Assembly (NCBI GenBank): GCA_012934845.2 | Contig: WNNJ02003202.1 | Coordinates: 78,502-142,501 of the forward strand | Direction: 5' to 3' | DNA from: Pomphorhynchus laevis | Taxonomy: Eukaryota > Acanthocephala > Palaeacanthocephala > Echinorhynchida > Pomphorhynchidae | DNA length: 64,000 nucleotides | Program-made: the position numbers and the translations under genes | In this document: positions 32,769 through 41,840 of the stretch, piece by piece | How positions within the stretch are numbered: the first letter of the stretch is position 1 | How the letters are laid out: each line of letters opens with the position of its first letter | Notes under the pieces: model-generated | The model's input: the letters and a program-made list of their open reading frames with translations, nothing else | The model's database searches: none | What the model was told of the DNA's origin: nothing

Positions 32769-32997
32769 AGCTAGAATATTCTCGTTGAGCAAGTACAATA
32801 CTATCAGGATCCTTTATAATGGACAAAATCAGCTTGTCGTCTATATGAATTGTTTTTCCTTCAAATACTAAAACCGTTTCATTAACAGGCCATTTCAATC
32901 TGCTTGCGCAGAACTGTCTAAATTCAGTAACAGTTGTACTTGGAGATAGATTTATCGGAAACGTAGCGCCTTCCAAAGTAACGACCGAAATTATCAT
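32769..32997 (-). CDS. DDI1: DDI1 first exon: ubiquitin-like domain
   Basis: Starts at ATG 32997: MIISVVTLEGATFPINLSPS, then TTVTEFRQFCASRLK, ETVLVFEGKTIHIDDKLIL and DPDSIVLAQREYSS, a 76-residue ubiquitin-like fold (beta-grasp spacing, GK at the usual turn). FRQFC and the VLAQRE end fit DDI1 (family FRALCE, VVILRQKE) better than ubiquilin or RAD23. Donor GTATGT at 32768 follows one base (phase 1). The frame would otherwise run four more codons to a stop at 32755. It lies on the same strand and 5' of the protease exons. Confidence 0.78.
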
Positions 32998-32999
32998 TT

Positions 33000-34390
33000 G
33001 ATTCGAAAATCTAGAAAGCCATATTTGCGTATTATCATGCCGATATTTAAAATGTAATGCAATATTACTATAAAATCATTTAAAGGAAAAAGCTTGTCAG
33101 TCATTACTCCCCGTAGTCGATTTCAATCATTATTGCATCTACAAATCGTGTTTCATCACTGTGAATCGCAATCACCTTTCATAAGGAATTATTGGAGCTG
33201 GATCAACATTTATAATTTATATTATCATGTTCTGTTATCGTGTTTTTCCATCATAACCTTTCATAATTAAATTATAATTGGTGATACCGGCAAAGTTTTA
33301 TAGTGGTAGTGGCTTTTTAATAATTTATGATAAAGCAAAGCGCAACTAATATAATGGTGTATGACCCAAAGGAATTTTTTACAACAAAAAATGTTACGTG
33401 GTATTATACCCTATATTATTATAGGGCGTAAAAATCAAATTTTGAATGAATTAAATGGCAACAACATTATCCTTATTACATATGGTTCAAATAAGATATA
33501 ATTACACCATAAAAACAGTGTTGAATTTGCCCTTAAAGTGTATTAGCTTCTAAAGATTAGTACATAGGAGTCGTAGGAATAATTCAAATGTCGTTAGATT
33601 TCGTCACTCGATTTTAAATTTTAGTTGTTACTATCTCATATTTTTTAAATACCTACAAATTATCTGCTAGGTCAATTTTTTCACCATTTAAACTAGAGTT
33701 AAAGTTACTGACTAGTGCATTCTTTCTATGATATATATTTTCGACAGCTAAATGTTTTATAGTAGTGATGTAGTTTTCGTTGATCTGTAATTTTATTTTA
33801 CTTATTTTTGTATATAATTAATCATATCAACTTATATTGAATGATAAGGCTAAATAACTTTTTCGTGACGCGAAAATTATGTCATCTTCACTTGCTGAAA
33901 ATAGCAGGTTATATTACATAACTGAAATCAATGTTAAACTAACCTACTTAGATGAACAATGTTCTGCTTGCACAAATGAAGAACGTTCTATTTTCATCTA
34001 AGATAAAAATTGGCTTATAATTTGATAACAGATTTAAGACTGAACTCCTTTGTTAAAATAAGGTCAATTATACGATCTCCCACTTTCTAAAATTATATTA
34101 ATAATTCTGATAACAGAATTACGACTGAAGTCCCTTGTTAAAATAAGGTCAATCATATGATTTACGACGTTCTAAAAATATACTCCTATCTAAAAATTAT
34201 AAATTGTCAAATAATTAAATAATCTCAAATTTCTAAATTGATTTTGTTGGAACTGTTTAAATAAAAGAAGCATTGATTTTTAACCTCTTTTAAATACATA
34301 AGGTAATTATACGACCTTGACATCTGTTAAATTAAATAACTTATTGTTTCAAGTTAAAATAAAGAACATAGAAAAATAGTAGTCAAATAA
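33000..34390. other. Upstream region of DDI1 with minor repeats
   Basis: AT-rich. A fragment of the PLE terminal unit (GGAATTATTGGAGCTGGATC) is at 33184-33210. At 34015-34195 a unit with AAAATAAGGTCAAT is repeated with an 85-bp period. A promoter for DDI1 should lie just above 32997, but I see no clear core element. Confidence 0.5.
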
Positions 34391-34393
34391 AAG

Positions 34394-34759
34394 TCAAGAG
34401 TCTTCATTACGTTCTACAGCCATTTTTACGTCCCCCATAGATGCAACAAGCGCTTCAATATTAGTTTCACGGCTATGAAATCCCACTGTCTGCATTTGTA
34501 CAAGTTCGGATGCATAAAGTTGTTCTTAAGTTTGGTTTGGTTGTTGATTTGTCGGCTGATGTTGCTGGGGATGAAGACGATCTAATGGTTGAAACAACGA
34601 AACAGTATAATCTGGATTTGAGTATTGTAAATTTTAAAATACTGTTGTTGCATAAGCTGTTTGTCTATTGCTTGGTGATCGAATAGAATTCACATCAGAT
34701 AAAGTAGATTGACTATTCATTTGATTATCGACTAGACCGCTTATATTTGAAGATATCAA
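34394..34759 (-). pseudogene. Ubiquilin C-terminal exon with UBA domain, broken
   Basis: After acceptor tatattcacag (34760/34761) the minus-strand frame reads LISSNISGLVDNQMNSQSTL, then a Gln/Pro/Asn-rich stretch (LDRLHPQQHQPTNQQPNQ) and finally ASELVQMQTVGFHSRETNIE, ALVASMGDVKMAVERNEDS, stop. The last part matches the ubiquilin UBA ([34 protein letters not shown]). Ubiquilins ferry ubiquitylated proteins to the proteasome and end in this UBA. Two in-frame stops (after ATTVF and after NQT) break the exon, so it is a pseudogene unless those are assembly errors or mark an unusual tiny intron. No further ubiquilin exons were recognised above 34.76 kb. Confidence 0.7.
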
Positions 34760-34992
34760 CTGTGAATATACTTATTGTTTCATTATAAAAATAATGTTTA
34801 ATTAATAATTTAATATTTTAATTAAAAATTTTAATTAATTAATTTTTTTAATTAATTAATTTCAAATTTATAAATTTTGTTGGAACTTTTCAAATTTATC
34901 CATAATTTGTAATACATACTTTAATATAAATTTAATTGAATTAGTTAATTTATTATTATTTCTATTAAGTTTAATTAATAAAAAGTTAAATA

Positions 34993-35830
34993 ATTATTGG
35001 AGTGGATCAAAAAATGGGAAACTTTTATTTGATAATTTGACCCACATATATTTTATCGCATTCTAAATAAGAAATTTTATAAACAACTCTATCATTGTCA
35101 TGTTTGGGTCAAACAGGCAAACCATTAGAGACTAGATTAAAACAACACAAATACACACTCAAAACGGGCCTCAGTAACGCGATCACAGTTTAAATTTAGA
35201 TCACAATATTGACTATAATAATACTGTTGTTTTAGCAAAAGAAACCAATTGTTTAAATAGAAAAATTCTTGAGGCTTATTACATTCATAAAAACTCCAAT
35301 ATTATTATGCCGAATAATAAACCTGACGTAACGTTAAATATTTTGTAAAGATATTGTAAACGATTATTTTGTTTAAATAATCTTTTCGATTTTATTTTTA
35401 AACTTTATTTAATATTTCTAGTAATTTTAATTATTATTTTTTATCTTTTATTTATTTATTTTCAAATTATTTATTTTGAATGAAAATATTATGGTAATTA
35501 TTTTTGTTTTGTTTCTAAACTATTTTGAATCATATTTTTATATTGCGTTTTGTGTTACTTCAAAAGTTGCCGAAATCGTGTCAAAAATTCAAACAACAGT
35601 GAAAGCAGCTTGTTATCGCTAACAACAGGAGCTAATAACAGCAACACCTGCCCAAAGCAAATGGTGAAGATTGTTTTGAACTTTTTTATATAAGCATGTA
35701 CATTATACAAAATACATTGTAATTTTCTGAAGATGCTAACAGTAGTTAGCGAAATATCAAAAATAAATTCTTCCTTCCTTTGTTCCAGCTCCAATAATTA
35801 TTTATCTCCATTATAATCATATTCGAAGTA
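34993..35830 (+). mobile_element. PLE copy with GIY-YIG fragment and terminal repeat
   Basis: An antisense terminal fragment (ATTGGAGTGGATCAAAA) is at 34993-35040. From 35107 the sense sequence VGQTGKPLETRLKQHKYTLK (GIY-YIG) is almost identical to 19860-20100. 35500-35830 holds the terminal region with CTGAAGATGCTAAC, loop AGTA, GTTAGCGAAATATC at 35727-35758 and GTTCCAGCTCCAATAATT. Broken and lacking RT. Confidence 0.8.
35727..35758 (+). ncRNA. Hammerhead-ribozyme-like motif, intact stem II
   Basis: CTGAAGA (C-U-G-A-N-G-A core), one extra T, stem GCTAAC/GTTAGC closed by AGTA, then GAAA and TATC. PLEs are known to carry minimal hammerhead ribozymes. ATAT of the next bases is self-complementary, as in dimeric hammerheads with short stem III. 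Stem I is weak (TTTT before the core with AAAA after the C). Confidence 0.5.
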
Positions 35831-35889
35831 ATAAACTGTCCCGGTTAATCAAGTCGATGATGTTTACTTTAGACATTGCTGTTTGCAGC

Positions 35890-36274
35890 CATAAACAACG
35901 ATCTGAACACATGTTTTCCAATGATACGTTCAATGTGCTCTTAAATTGTTCTGGGCGTTTAAACACCGAGAGGAATAATAAAATAATACATGATTGTTCA
36001 CAAATTTTCGACTATTGTAATAGTTTTGACACCTGCTACATATGTTGTGTTTAAAAACATGTGCTCAAACATATTTGTTTAATAACAAAACTGTCGTGTG
36101 GTGTTCAAAAGTATTCTTCTATAGGATTGAAAATTTATGGTTCATTCGTCTAATAGAATTGGAATCGGTCGCAAATTGTTAATAAACACAACAGAGAATT
36201 AGCGCAATAGAAAATTAACACCATAGAATAAATTACCAAACTACAAGAATCTTCAATACGTTCAATACACCACA
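35890..36274. other. Spacer, no gene seen
   Basis: A 65-aa plus-strand open frame (35857-36054) begins inside the duplicated PLE flank and resembles nothing I know. The rest is AT-rich. Confidence 0.45.
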
Positions 36275-36830
36275 GAAAATAAGTGGCAGGAAGGGCAACC
36301 TTCCCGCCCCTAGCTCTATCTAGGGATGAGGCAATCCCACAGGCTGACCTAACACAATGCAGAATACTATTGAGCCTTTTTTTACTGAATAATCTTCAGT
36401 GGAATTCGGGAGGTGCTATGTCCTTAGACTTCTATCCGGTAGAGATGCAGATGTTATAGTCCTTCAGGAGACTCGGTCTATCCGTCTCCCCCAGGACATT
36501 ACTCGATTCATTCCCAAACACATTTGTTCCCACTATACTCCGTACATAACCCCGCCTCACTCCTCGTCATCTCAAGGCCTTTTAAACCTAGTTAAATGAT
36601 CCTTAAGATCCTCCCTTCAACTCAACTATTCTTGTCCATCCCTGTCTTGTTAAGTAGTTTTACTCTGTAAGAACGGTAAACGCTTGAGTCTAGCCAATGT
36701 CTACATCCGTCCAGGTGAGATTTAACAAGTACCGTTACATCCTGGATAGGATTTTAGATAGCGGTTACGACAGGACATTACTCGATTCATTCCCAAACAC
36801 ATTTGTTCCTACTAAACTCCGTACATAACG
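36275..36830 (+). mobile_element. LINE-B 5' fragment with endonuclease start
   Basis: Starts with GGAAGGGCAACCTTCC, as the 16.79-kb copy. 36399-36599 reads RLLSGRDADVIVLQETRSIR, LPQDITRFIPKHI, the APE endonuclease start (DVIVLQET). A further piece reads ERYILD-like endonuclease text with stops. Near 36762-36825 the phrase gacattactcgattcattccc is repeated from 36495, an internal duplication. Truncated at 36.83 kb where PLE sequence begins. Confidence 0.78.
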
Positions 36831-37085
36831 ACAGCAGCACTTACCCAAAGCAAATGGCGGCAATCGTTTTGAACCTTTTTATATAAGCATGTACATTTTT
36901 AAATACATTGCAATTTTCTGAAGATGCTAACAGTAGTTATCGAAATATCAAAAATAAATTCTTCTTTCCTTTGTTCCAGCTCCAATAATTATTTATCTCC
37001 ATTATAATCATATTCGAAGTAATAAACTGTCCCGGTTAATCAAGTTGATGATGTTTACTTTAGACATTGCTGTTTGCAGCCATGT
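36831..37085 (+). repeat. PLE terminal repeat, duplicate of 35.63-35.89 kb
   Basis: From AGCAAATGGCGGCAATCG to GACATTGCTGTTTGCAGCCA it matches 35640-35886 closely, including ~100 bp beyond the TTCCAGCTCCAATAATT end. The motif at 36918-36949 has CTGAAGA and GAAA but a stem mismatch (GTTATC). Confidence 0.8.
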
Positions 37086-37272
37086 CTAAAGTCTTCGAGT
37101 CTTCGTGACTCGCGCGATTCTTTACTTTATCGAGATCTATCTCTGTTATCTGATTCTGGACCGAAAATTGTTTCTTTATATCGTTATTAGTGTCATGATG
37201 CTGTGATGTTTGCGAATAAATGGCTTGGGCATATGTTTTGTGCGGTTGCGAAGCTAAATTAAATCTGTTTAT

Positions 37273-37546
37273 CTATTCCAGAAATTTGGGACGCGTATGG
37301 CCAAATGCCTTATGATTTTGATGACAGTTTGTACAATGTTTTTCATATTTTGTTTCGCATTCTACTGATCTGTGATCTCCACTACAGTAAACACACTTAT
37401 GTGTGGCCTTCTTACTCATAGAAGAGAAGTGGTCACATTTCTGGCATTGAAAGCACTGTGGGATTGTCCAACCATTCCATGCATCTTCAAATTCATAGAT
37501 AAATATTTCTTGTCCTCCTAAACCAAACTTGTTTTCCTTGATAGTT
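37273..37546 (-). pseudogene. LINE ORF1-like zinc-knuckle fragment
   Basis: Minus-strand open segment without a start Met. It contains AWNGWTIPQCFQCQKCDHFS, then CVYCSGDHRSVEC (a C-x2-C-x3-H-x4-C knuckle) and CTNCHQNHKAFGHTRPKFLE, ending in a stop. Serial CCHC-type knuckles in this arrangement are typical of ORF1 of jockey/I/CR1-like LINEs; a gag of another retroelement is an alternative. Broken fossil, not assigned to LINE-A, -B or -C. Confidence 0.7.
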
Positions 37547-37799
37547 CAAAACTTTCAGGGGATCCCTCAATTATGTACGCTGCATTACTGTTCGGTCTTT
37601 CTCTACATTTTCTTATAATTCTATTTTTTTTCATCGCAAAAGTCTACAATTTCCTGATATGGATACAGTCTTCGTCTGTATCCATATTCATCTTTATGCT
37701 TTTGCTTTTCTTATTATTGTTGTCGGTGCAATCCAATACTGCTGATAAACTGTGTTTTGCTGTATTTCTGAAATAAGCTCGATACTCTTTCTTTTTTAC

Positions 37800-38340
37800 G
37801 AAATAGTACACAAGAATTGTTTCTTAACTATTTCGAATCATCTTTTTACATTGCGTTTTGTGTACCTTTAAAAGTTGGCGAAATCGAATCAAAAATTCAA
37901 ACAACAATGAAAGTAGCTGGTTATCGCTATCTTCTTTTCTGAAGATGCTAAAAGAAGTTAGCGAAATATCAAAAATAAATTCTTTCCTTTGATTCAGCTC
38001 CAATAATTATTTATTAATAATGGATCAGTATCAACTATTTAAAAACTAATAATTTTATTAGTTTTTTATTTTATTTTAAAATCACATCAGCTAACTCAGT
38101 TAGCTGATGTGATTAATTGAAATCATTTCTGATTTCACATTTTTATGAATTGAATATAAATTATATACATTGTTTTTTAATAGTTGATACTGATCCATTA
38201 CAGATAAATAATTATTTGAGCTCGATCAAAGAAAAGAGGAACGTTTTATTTGATATTTCGCTAACTTCCGTTAGCATCTTCAGAAAATTACAATCAGAAT
38301 TGTTATTTTCTGAAGATGCTAACATAAGTAACATATGCTA
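37800..38340. repeat. PLE terminal repeat pieces in facing orientation
   Basis: 37820-38030 is sense (GCGTTTTGTGTACC..., GAAGATGCTAAAAGAAGTTAGC GAAATATC, GATTCAGCTCCAATAATT, ending ATCAACTATTT). 38166-38290 is antisense (AGTTGATACTGATCC ... TTCAGAAAATTAC), then a short sense piece at 38303-38330 meets it head to head. Between them lies a perfect 16-bp hairpin, AATCACATCAGCTAAC / GTTAGCTGATGTGATT (38079-38113, loop TCA). Confidence 0.7.
38252..38283 (-). ncRNA. Hammerhead-ribozyme-like motif with GGAA tetraloop
   Basis: On the minus strand: CTGAAGA, T, stem GCTAAC, loop GGAA (a GNRA tetraloop), GTTAGC, GAAA, TATC. All core bases are present. The stem is identical to other copies while the loop differs (AGAG, AGTA, AGAA elsewhere), as expected if the helix matters more than the loop. 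Confidence 0.5.
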
Positions 38341-38574
38341 ACATACACGCGAATCTGTATATTTTCCGTTCTTGTGTATACACTACTAGATACAAGTACA
38401 ATATTTAACACCGTTTATATATTTTTAGTTATATCATTCAAATACGATTGCTTTTTTTAGTTGAGTTAATAAATAAGACTTAATAAATAAGACTTGAAGT
38501 CACAAATACAATATTTTAATTTAAGAATTAATGAAACAATGGAGAAACTCTTATTCATATCAATGTGTGCATTA

Positions 38575-38680
38575 AAATTACAGTCAGAATTGTTATTTTC
38601 CTAAGGTGCTAACAGAGGTTAGTGAAATATCAATAAAAATGTTCCTTCTTTCTTTAATCCCGCTCCAATAATACCACCCT
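38575..38680 (+). repeat. PLE terminal repeat, worn copy
   Basis: Begins ATTACAGTCAGAATTGTTAT, shared with 38288-38305, then CTAAGGTGCTAACAGAGG, TTAGTGAAATATC and ATCCCGCTCCAATAAT. The core is altered (CTAAGG for CTGAAGA). Confidence 0.65.
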
Positions 38681-38794
38681 TGGAAAAGCTTTGGAATCGT
38701 GTCCAGGTTCATAACTTGTTATTAAACTTTTGTGTAAAATTGTGATTATGGTGGTGTTCTCTCAAGTTATGAATATATTTTTAACAAGCCTTTC

Positions 38795-38895
38795 AGGTTA
38801 TGAATGGATTCTTTTCAGATTACAAATGGACTCCTTTCAGTTATGAATGGAGTCCTTTCAGATTATCAAAACTTTCAGGTTATTGAAATTTACAA
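38795..38895 (+). repeat. ~22-bp tandem repeat
   Basis: About five imperfect units around CCTTTCAGRTTATGAATGGA (38805-38885). No coding meaning evident. Confidence 0.65.
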
Positions 38896-39149
38896 AAATT
38901 ATATAAACGAAATTGTTTTCGAGTTAAAAATTCAAATAAGCAGCTGGAGAGCAGAGGTTTTCAGGAATCATTAGTATAACTTGGATGAATGCAACCATAT
39001 ATTGCTTATCTTCATGGCTGATATTTGTCATGAAAACAATTTTTTATTTTTTACTTATCAATTATTTTTCTCTAAATTTTGACATTGTGTTATATTAATG
39101 TTTTATATTAAAGAGTTTTTTATTCTTTTTTAGTAGCATTTATTGAATA

Positions 39150-39262
39150 TGCAATATGCTAACAGAGGTTAGCGAAATATCAAATAGTTTCCCCCTTTTT
39201 TGATCCAGCTCCAATAATTCTTTATCAATAATGGATCATTGCCAACTATTCACAATTTAAAT
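39150..39262 (+). repeat. PLE terminal repeat, partial copy
   Basis: TATGCTAACAGAGGTTAGCG followed by AAATATC, GATCCAGCTCCAATAATTC and TCAATAATGGATCATTGCC. Stem and GAAA intact, but CTGAAGA is lost on the 5' side. Confidence 0.65.
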
Positions 39263-41257
39263 TTAATGAATAGAATTTTTTAATACATATTTAATTTGAA
39301 TTTAATTTAATTATATTCATTTAATTTAATATTAATTTAATTAAATTAACAAAAATTTAATTTAATATAAATTGAAACAGGGTTTTATCAAAGCTCCAGC
39401 AAACTGCTAGAGTTTCGAATTTTGACTTTCGATTGTTTGAGTCAAAGGTTCAATTATCCGACTCAAAATATCAATATATATGTATACTAGATTTTAAATA
39501 TTCTGTATACTCAGTTTGTACATTCAAGCATTTTAACATTGTATTACCGTAGTTCACTAATGATTTTGAAACATGAACATCTGATTAAAGCAAACTTCAA
39601 ATTATTTAATTATTAAATAATTTAATTTAAATTATTTACCCTAATGTATGTCGTTATTTGATATATTCCAGTAGTTCACGTTTCGTTACTTGACCACTTC
39701 AGATAATCATGGTGTATACAGCTACACGCTTTTGTGACTCGACGGGTCGTCTTGACAACGCATTTTTGCTTTAATTCAGAACAAATATATTTTTTAAAGG
39801 AATTAACCCCCCCCAGATACAACAACTTGTCCATTAAGCATTAGCCAAAATGTACTCGTTCTTTAAATAACATGGCTAAATCTCAAAACTATTTCCTAGG
39901 TCCGGGCCTAGAATAGCGTTGTGAAGTAAAATATCCTATAAGGATATGCTCGCCGCACATTCAAGCATTACAGTTTAACGAAATCAAAAATAAATCGCAT
40001 GTCGATTATATTTATCATGAATGATGATGTAATTATGATGTAATGATGATTTATCACGAATAGCGCTCAATTGTATTTATTTTCATGTGATCATTAAATT
40101 GGCGAATTTTCTACGACTTTACATGTCGTTGAATGATGGATTCAATGATGGTACAATTATGGATTCAATGACTGGAAAGAAGAGACGCGACGATAATAAT
40201 TATATGAGATAGCACATTAATCTGCGTTTTTTAATGTGCTACAACTACAACTGCTTATATATAAAGTCATTTAAGTTCGGTATTAAGTTGATTTTGCTGG
40301 AATGTTGATGACACGTGAATTACACTTAAAACTGCTGCTTTTGCGAATTTAAATCATTAAAAACTGAATATTTGATGTATCTGCAATTATGCAATGAGTC
40401 ATTAAAAATTTGAGTAAAGTGTTTGAGTGTCTTGCTATTTTTAACAAAAAAAAACATCGGAAAGCATTCAAACGAGAAAAAACAAGTCAACATATTTCGA
40501 TATATCACTTTTGCCTAATTGACATCAACAATTCGAATTTACAACATACATTCCGACGAGTTATTGTTTGTGAATAAGAACGATTTGCGATTAAGGGTAT
40601 GACGAACAACTTATAAAAATTCAAACAAATCAACCAAATATTTGAACAATGATAAATTAGAGAAAATTTGTTTTTAATCGACTAGTAACCTTTATAGAAA
40701 CCCGGTCTGTGCAGCCGTCTATTTAATCCCTCCCTAGAGAACGGCGTGTTCTCGATATCGTTCGGCTTACAAAACCGGCTTCTATAGTTATATATTAAAT
40801 TCTCTAGAGAAGCTAAATCATTCAAATGACGACTAGGTGTTGAGTTATACCAATATGCTGATTCCTCAATGATTATACAGAGCCTTGCCGCTATTCTTTT
40901 TTATCGTCATGTGGCATCGCTCGACCGTACAATTTCCTTCGTTGGCAGTTTGCACATCGATATATAACAGCTACGTCCCATAACGAAATGAACGTCTTAA
41001 ACGCCTTTAAGTAAAATGATCATTCATTATCGACCAAGACTTCATTGATGGAACCCGCGCTCCAGTAATGTATTCTGTATTGTGAGAGTTTGTTCATGCG
41101 CTTCCTCCGATTTGAGTGATCGCCAAACTGTAAAACGATTCGACCTGCAATCAACGATAGATAGAAAAATAGATCCATTGTAGTCACAAGCCACTTTTAC
41201 CAACAACAATAATAATTTATTTATTGTTAATTAAAGTTTATTAGAGTAAAGATTTAT
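39263..41257. other. Gene-poor region; GC-richer unidentified stretch at 40.7-41.15 kb
   Basis: AT-rich up to ~40.65 kb. From 40680 to 41150 composition is more balanced and stops are fewer, but neither strand gives a protein I can name. This could be an unrecognised exon, a UTR or a worn repeat. Confidence 0.4.
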
Positions 41258-41840
41258 TTAACGTGGCAAATGAGTGCCAGCGCACGCTTAGATGACCACA
41301 ACAAAACAAAAATGTAAATCATGTGTCGAGAAGGTGTGAACGAAGGAGGTGCTTGAATGTGATAAAGGAGGGAGCGCGGCGGACGTCGAGAGGGAGTTGA
41401 TTCCAGGCGAGTGAGGCGGCGACGAGGAAGGATCGGAGACCGCAGTTGTTGGAGTAATTTGGAACGTGGAGTAAGATGGTATGACGGGAACGCAGCGATA
41501 GAAAGGTGGGGCGAGTGTCGTCTAAGAAAGGAAGGTTGATGAACAATGGGGAGCCGGAAAGGAACGACCGGATAGATATGATGCAAACCATGCTACGGAG
41601 TAAGAAGAAAAGCCGTAATCATAACGAAGGCGATAAAGGAGGACGGAGTGGTCGACAATGTCGAAGGCAGAGGAGAGGTCGAGGGAGATGAGAACACTAT
41701 ATAGAGCCTTGTCTCGAGAAATGAGTAAGTCGTTGTAAACTTTCATGCAGGCGATTTCTGTGGAGTGATTAGAGCGGAAAGCGGTATAGAAAGGAGGGTA
41801 CTGATTGAATGACGAGAGATAGGAGTAGTTTGGGACATTA
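41258..41840 (-). mobile_element. LINE-A fragment, 3' end with internal deletion
   Basis: Minus strand. RT palm A piece LYSVLISLDLSSAFDIVDHS then LRYDYGFSSYSVAWF (41522-41746) runs directly into a C-terminal piece WNQLPLDVRRAPSFITFKHL LRSHLLDT (41319-41591), so motifs B-E are missing. The 3' end has CATTTGCCACGTTAAATAAA, the family tail. It abuts a second LINE-A body at ~41840. Confidence 0.8.

Larger units (their letters stand above)
6476..32997 (-). other. DDI1: DDI1 gene span (UBL - aspartic protease - UBA)
   Basis: DDI1/Rngo-type proteins are ubiquitin shuttle proteins with a retropepsin-like protease domain. They recognise ubiquitylated clients at the proteasome and in animals activate NRF1-type factors. 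The exons lie on the minus strand in correct domain order: UBL 32769-32997, helical/linker end 23990-24047, protease 23817-23944, 23640-23768, 21337-21440 and 21133-21286, UBA 6476-6633. Phases agree at every junction I could define. Introns of 45, 48 and 50 bp alternate with introns of 2.2 and 14.5 kb filled with retroelements. The linker and helical domain between 24.05 and 32.77 kb are not securely resolved. Confidence 0.85.

Noticed and set aside
32769-32997. UBL exon belonging to ubiquilin instead of DDI1
   Set aside because: The ubiquilin UBA relic lies upstream (5') of this exon on the same strand, which is the wrong order, and the UBL wording (FRQFC, VLAQRE) fits DDI1 better.
34757-34990. 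Homopolymer-like AATTAATT tract as a telomere or origin
   Set aside because: It is simple AT-rich low complexity without a telomeric unit.
35857-36054. 65-aa plus-strand ORF as a gene
   Set aside because: It starts within a duplicated repeat flank, has no recognisable domain and no splice or promoter context.
40680-40760. Possible tRNA gene (GTCTGTGCAGCC words)
   Set aside because: No cloverleaf with proper A and B boxes could be drawn.
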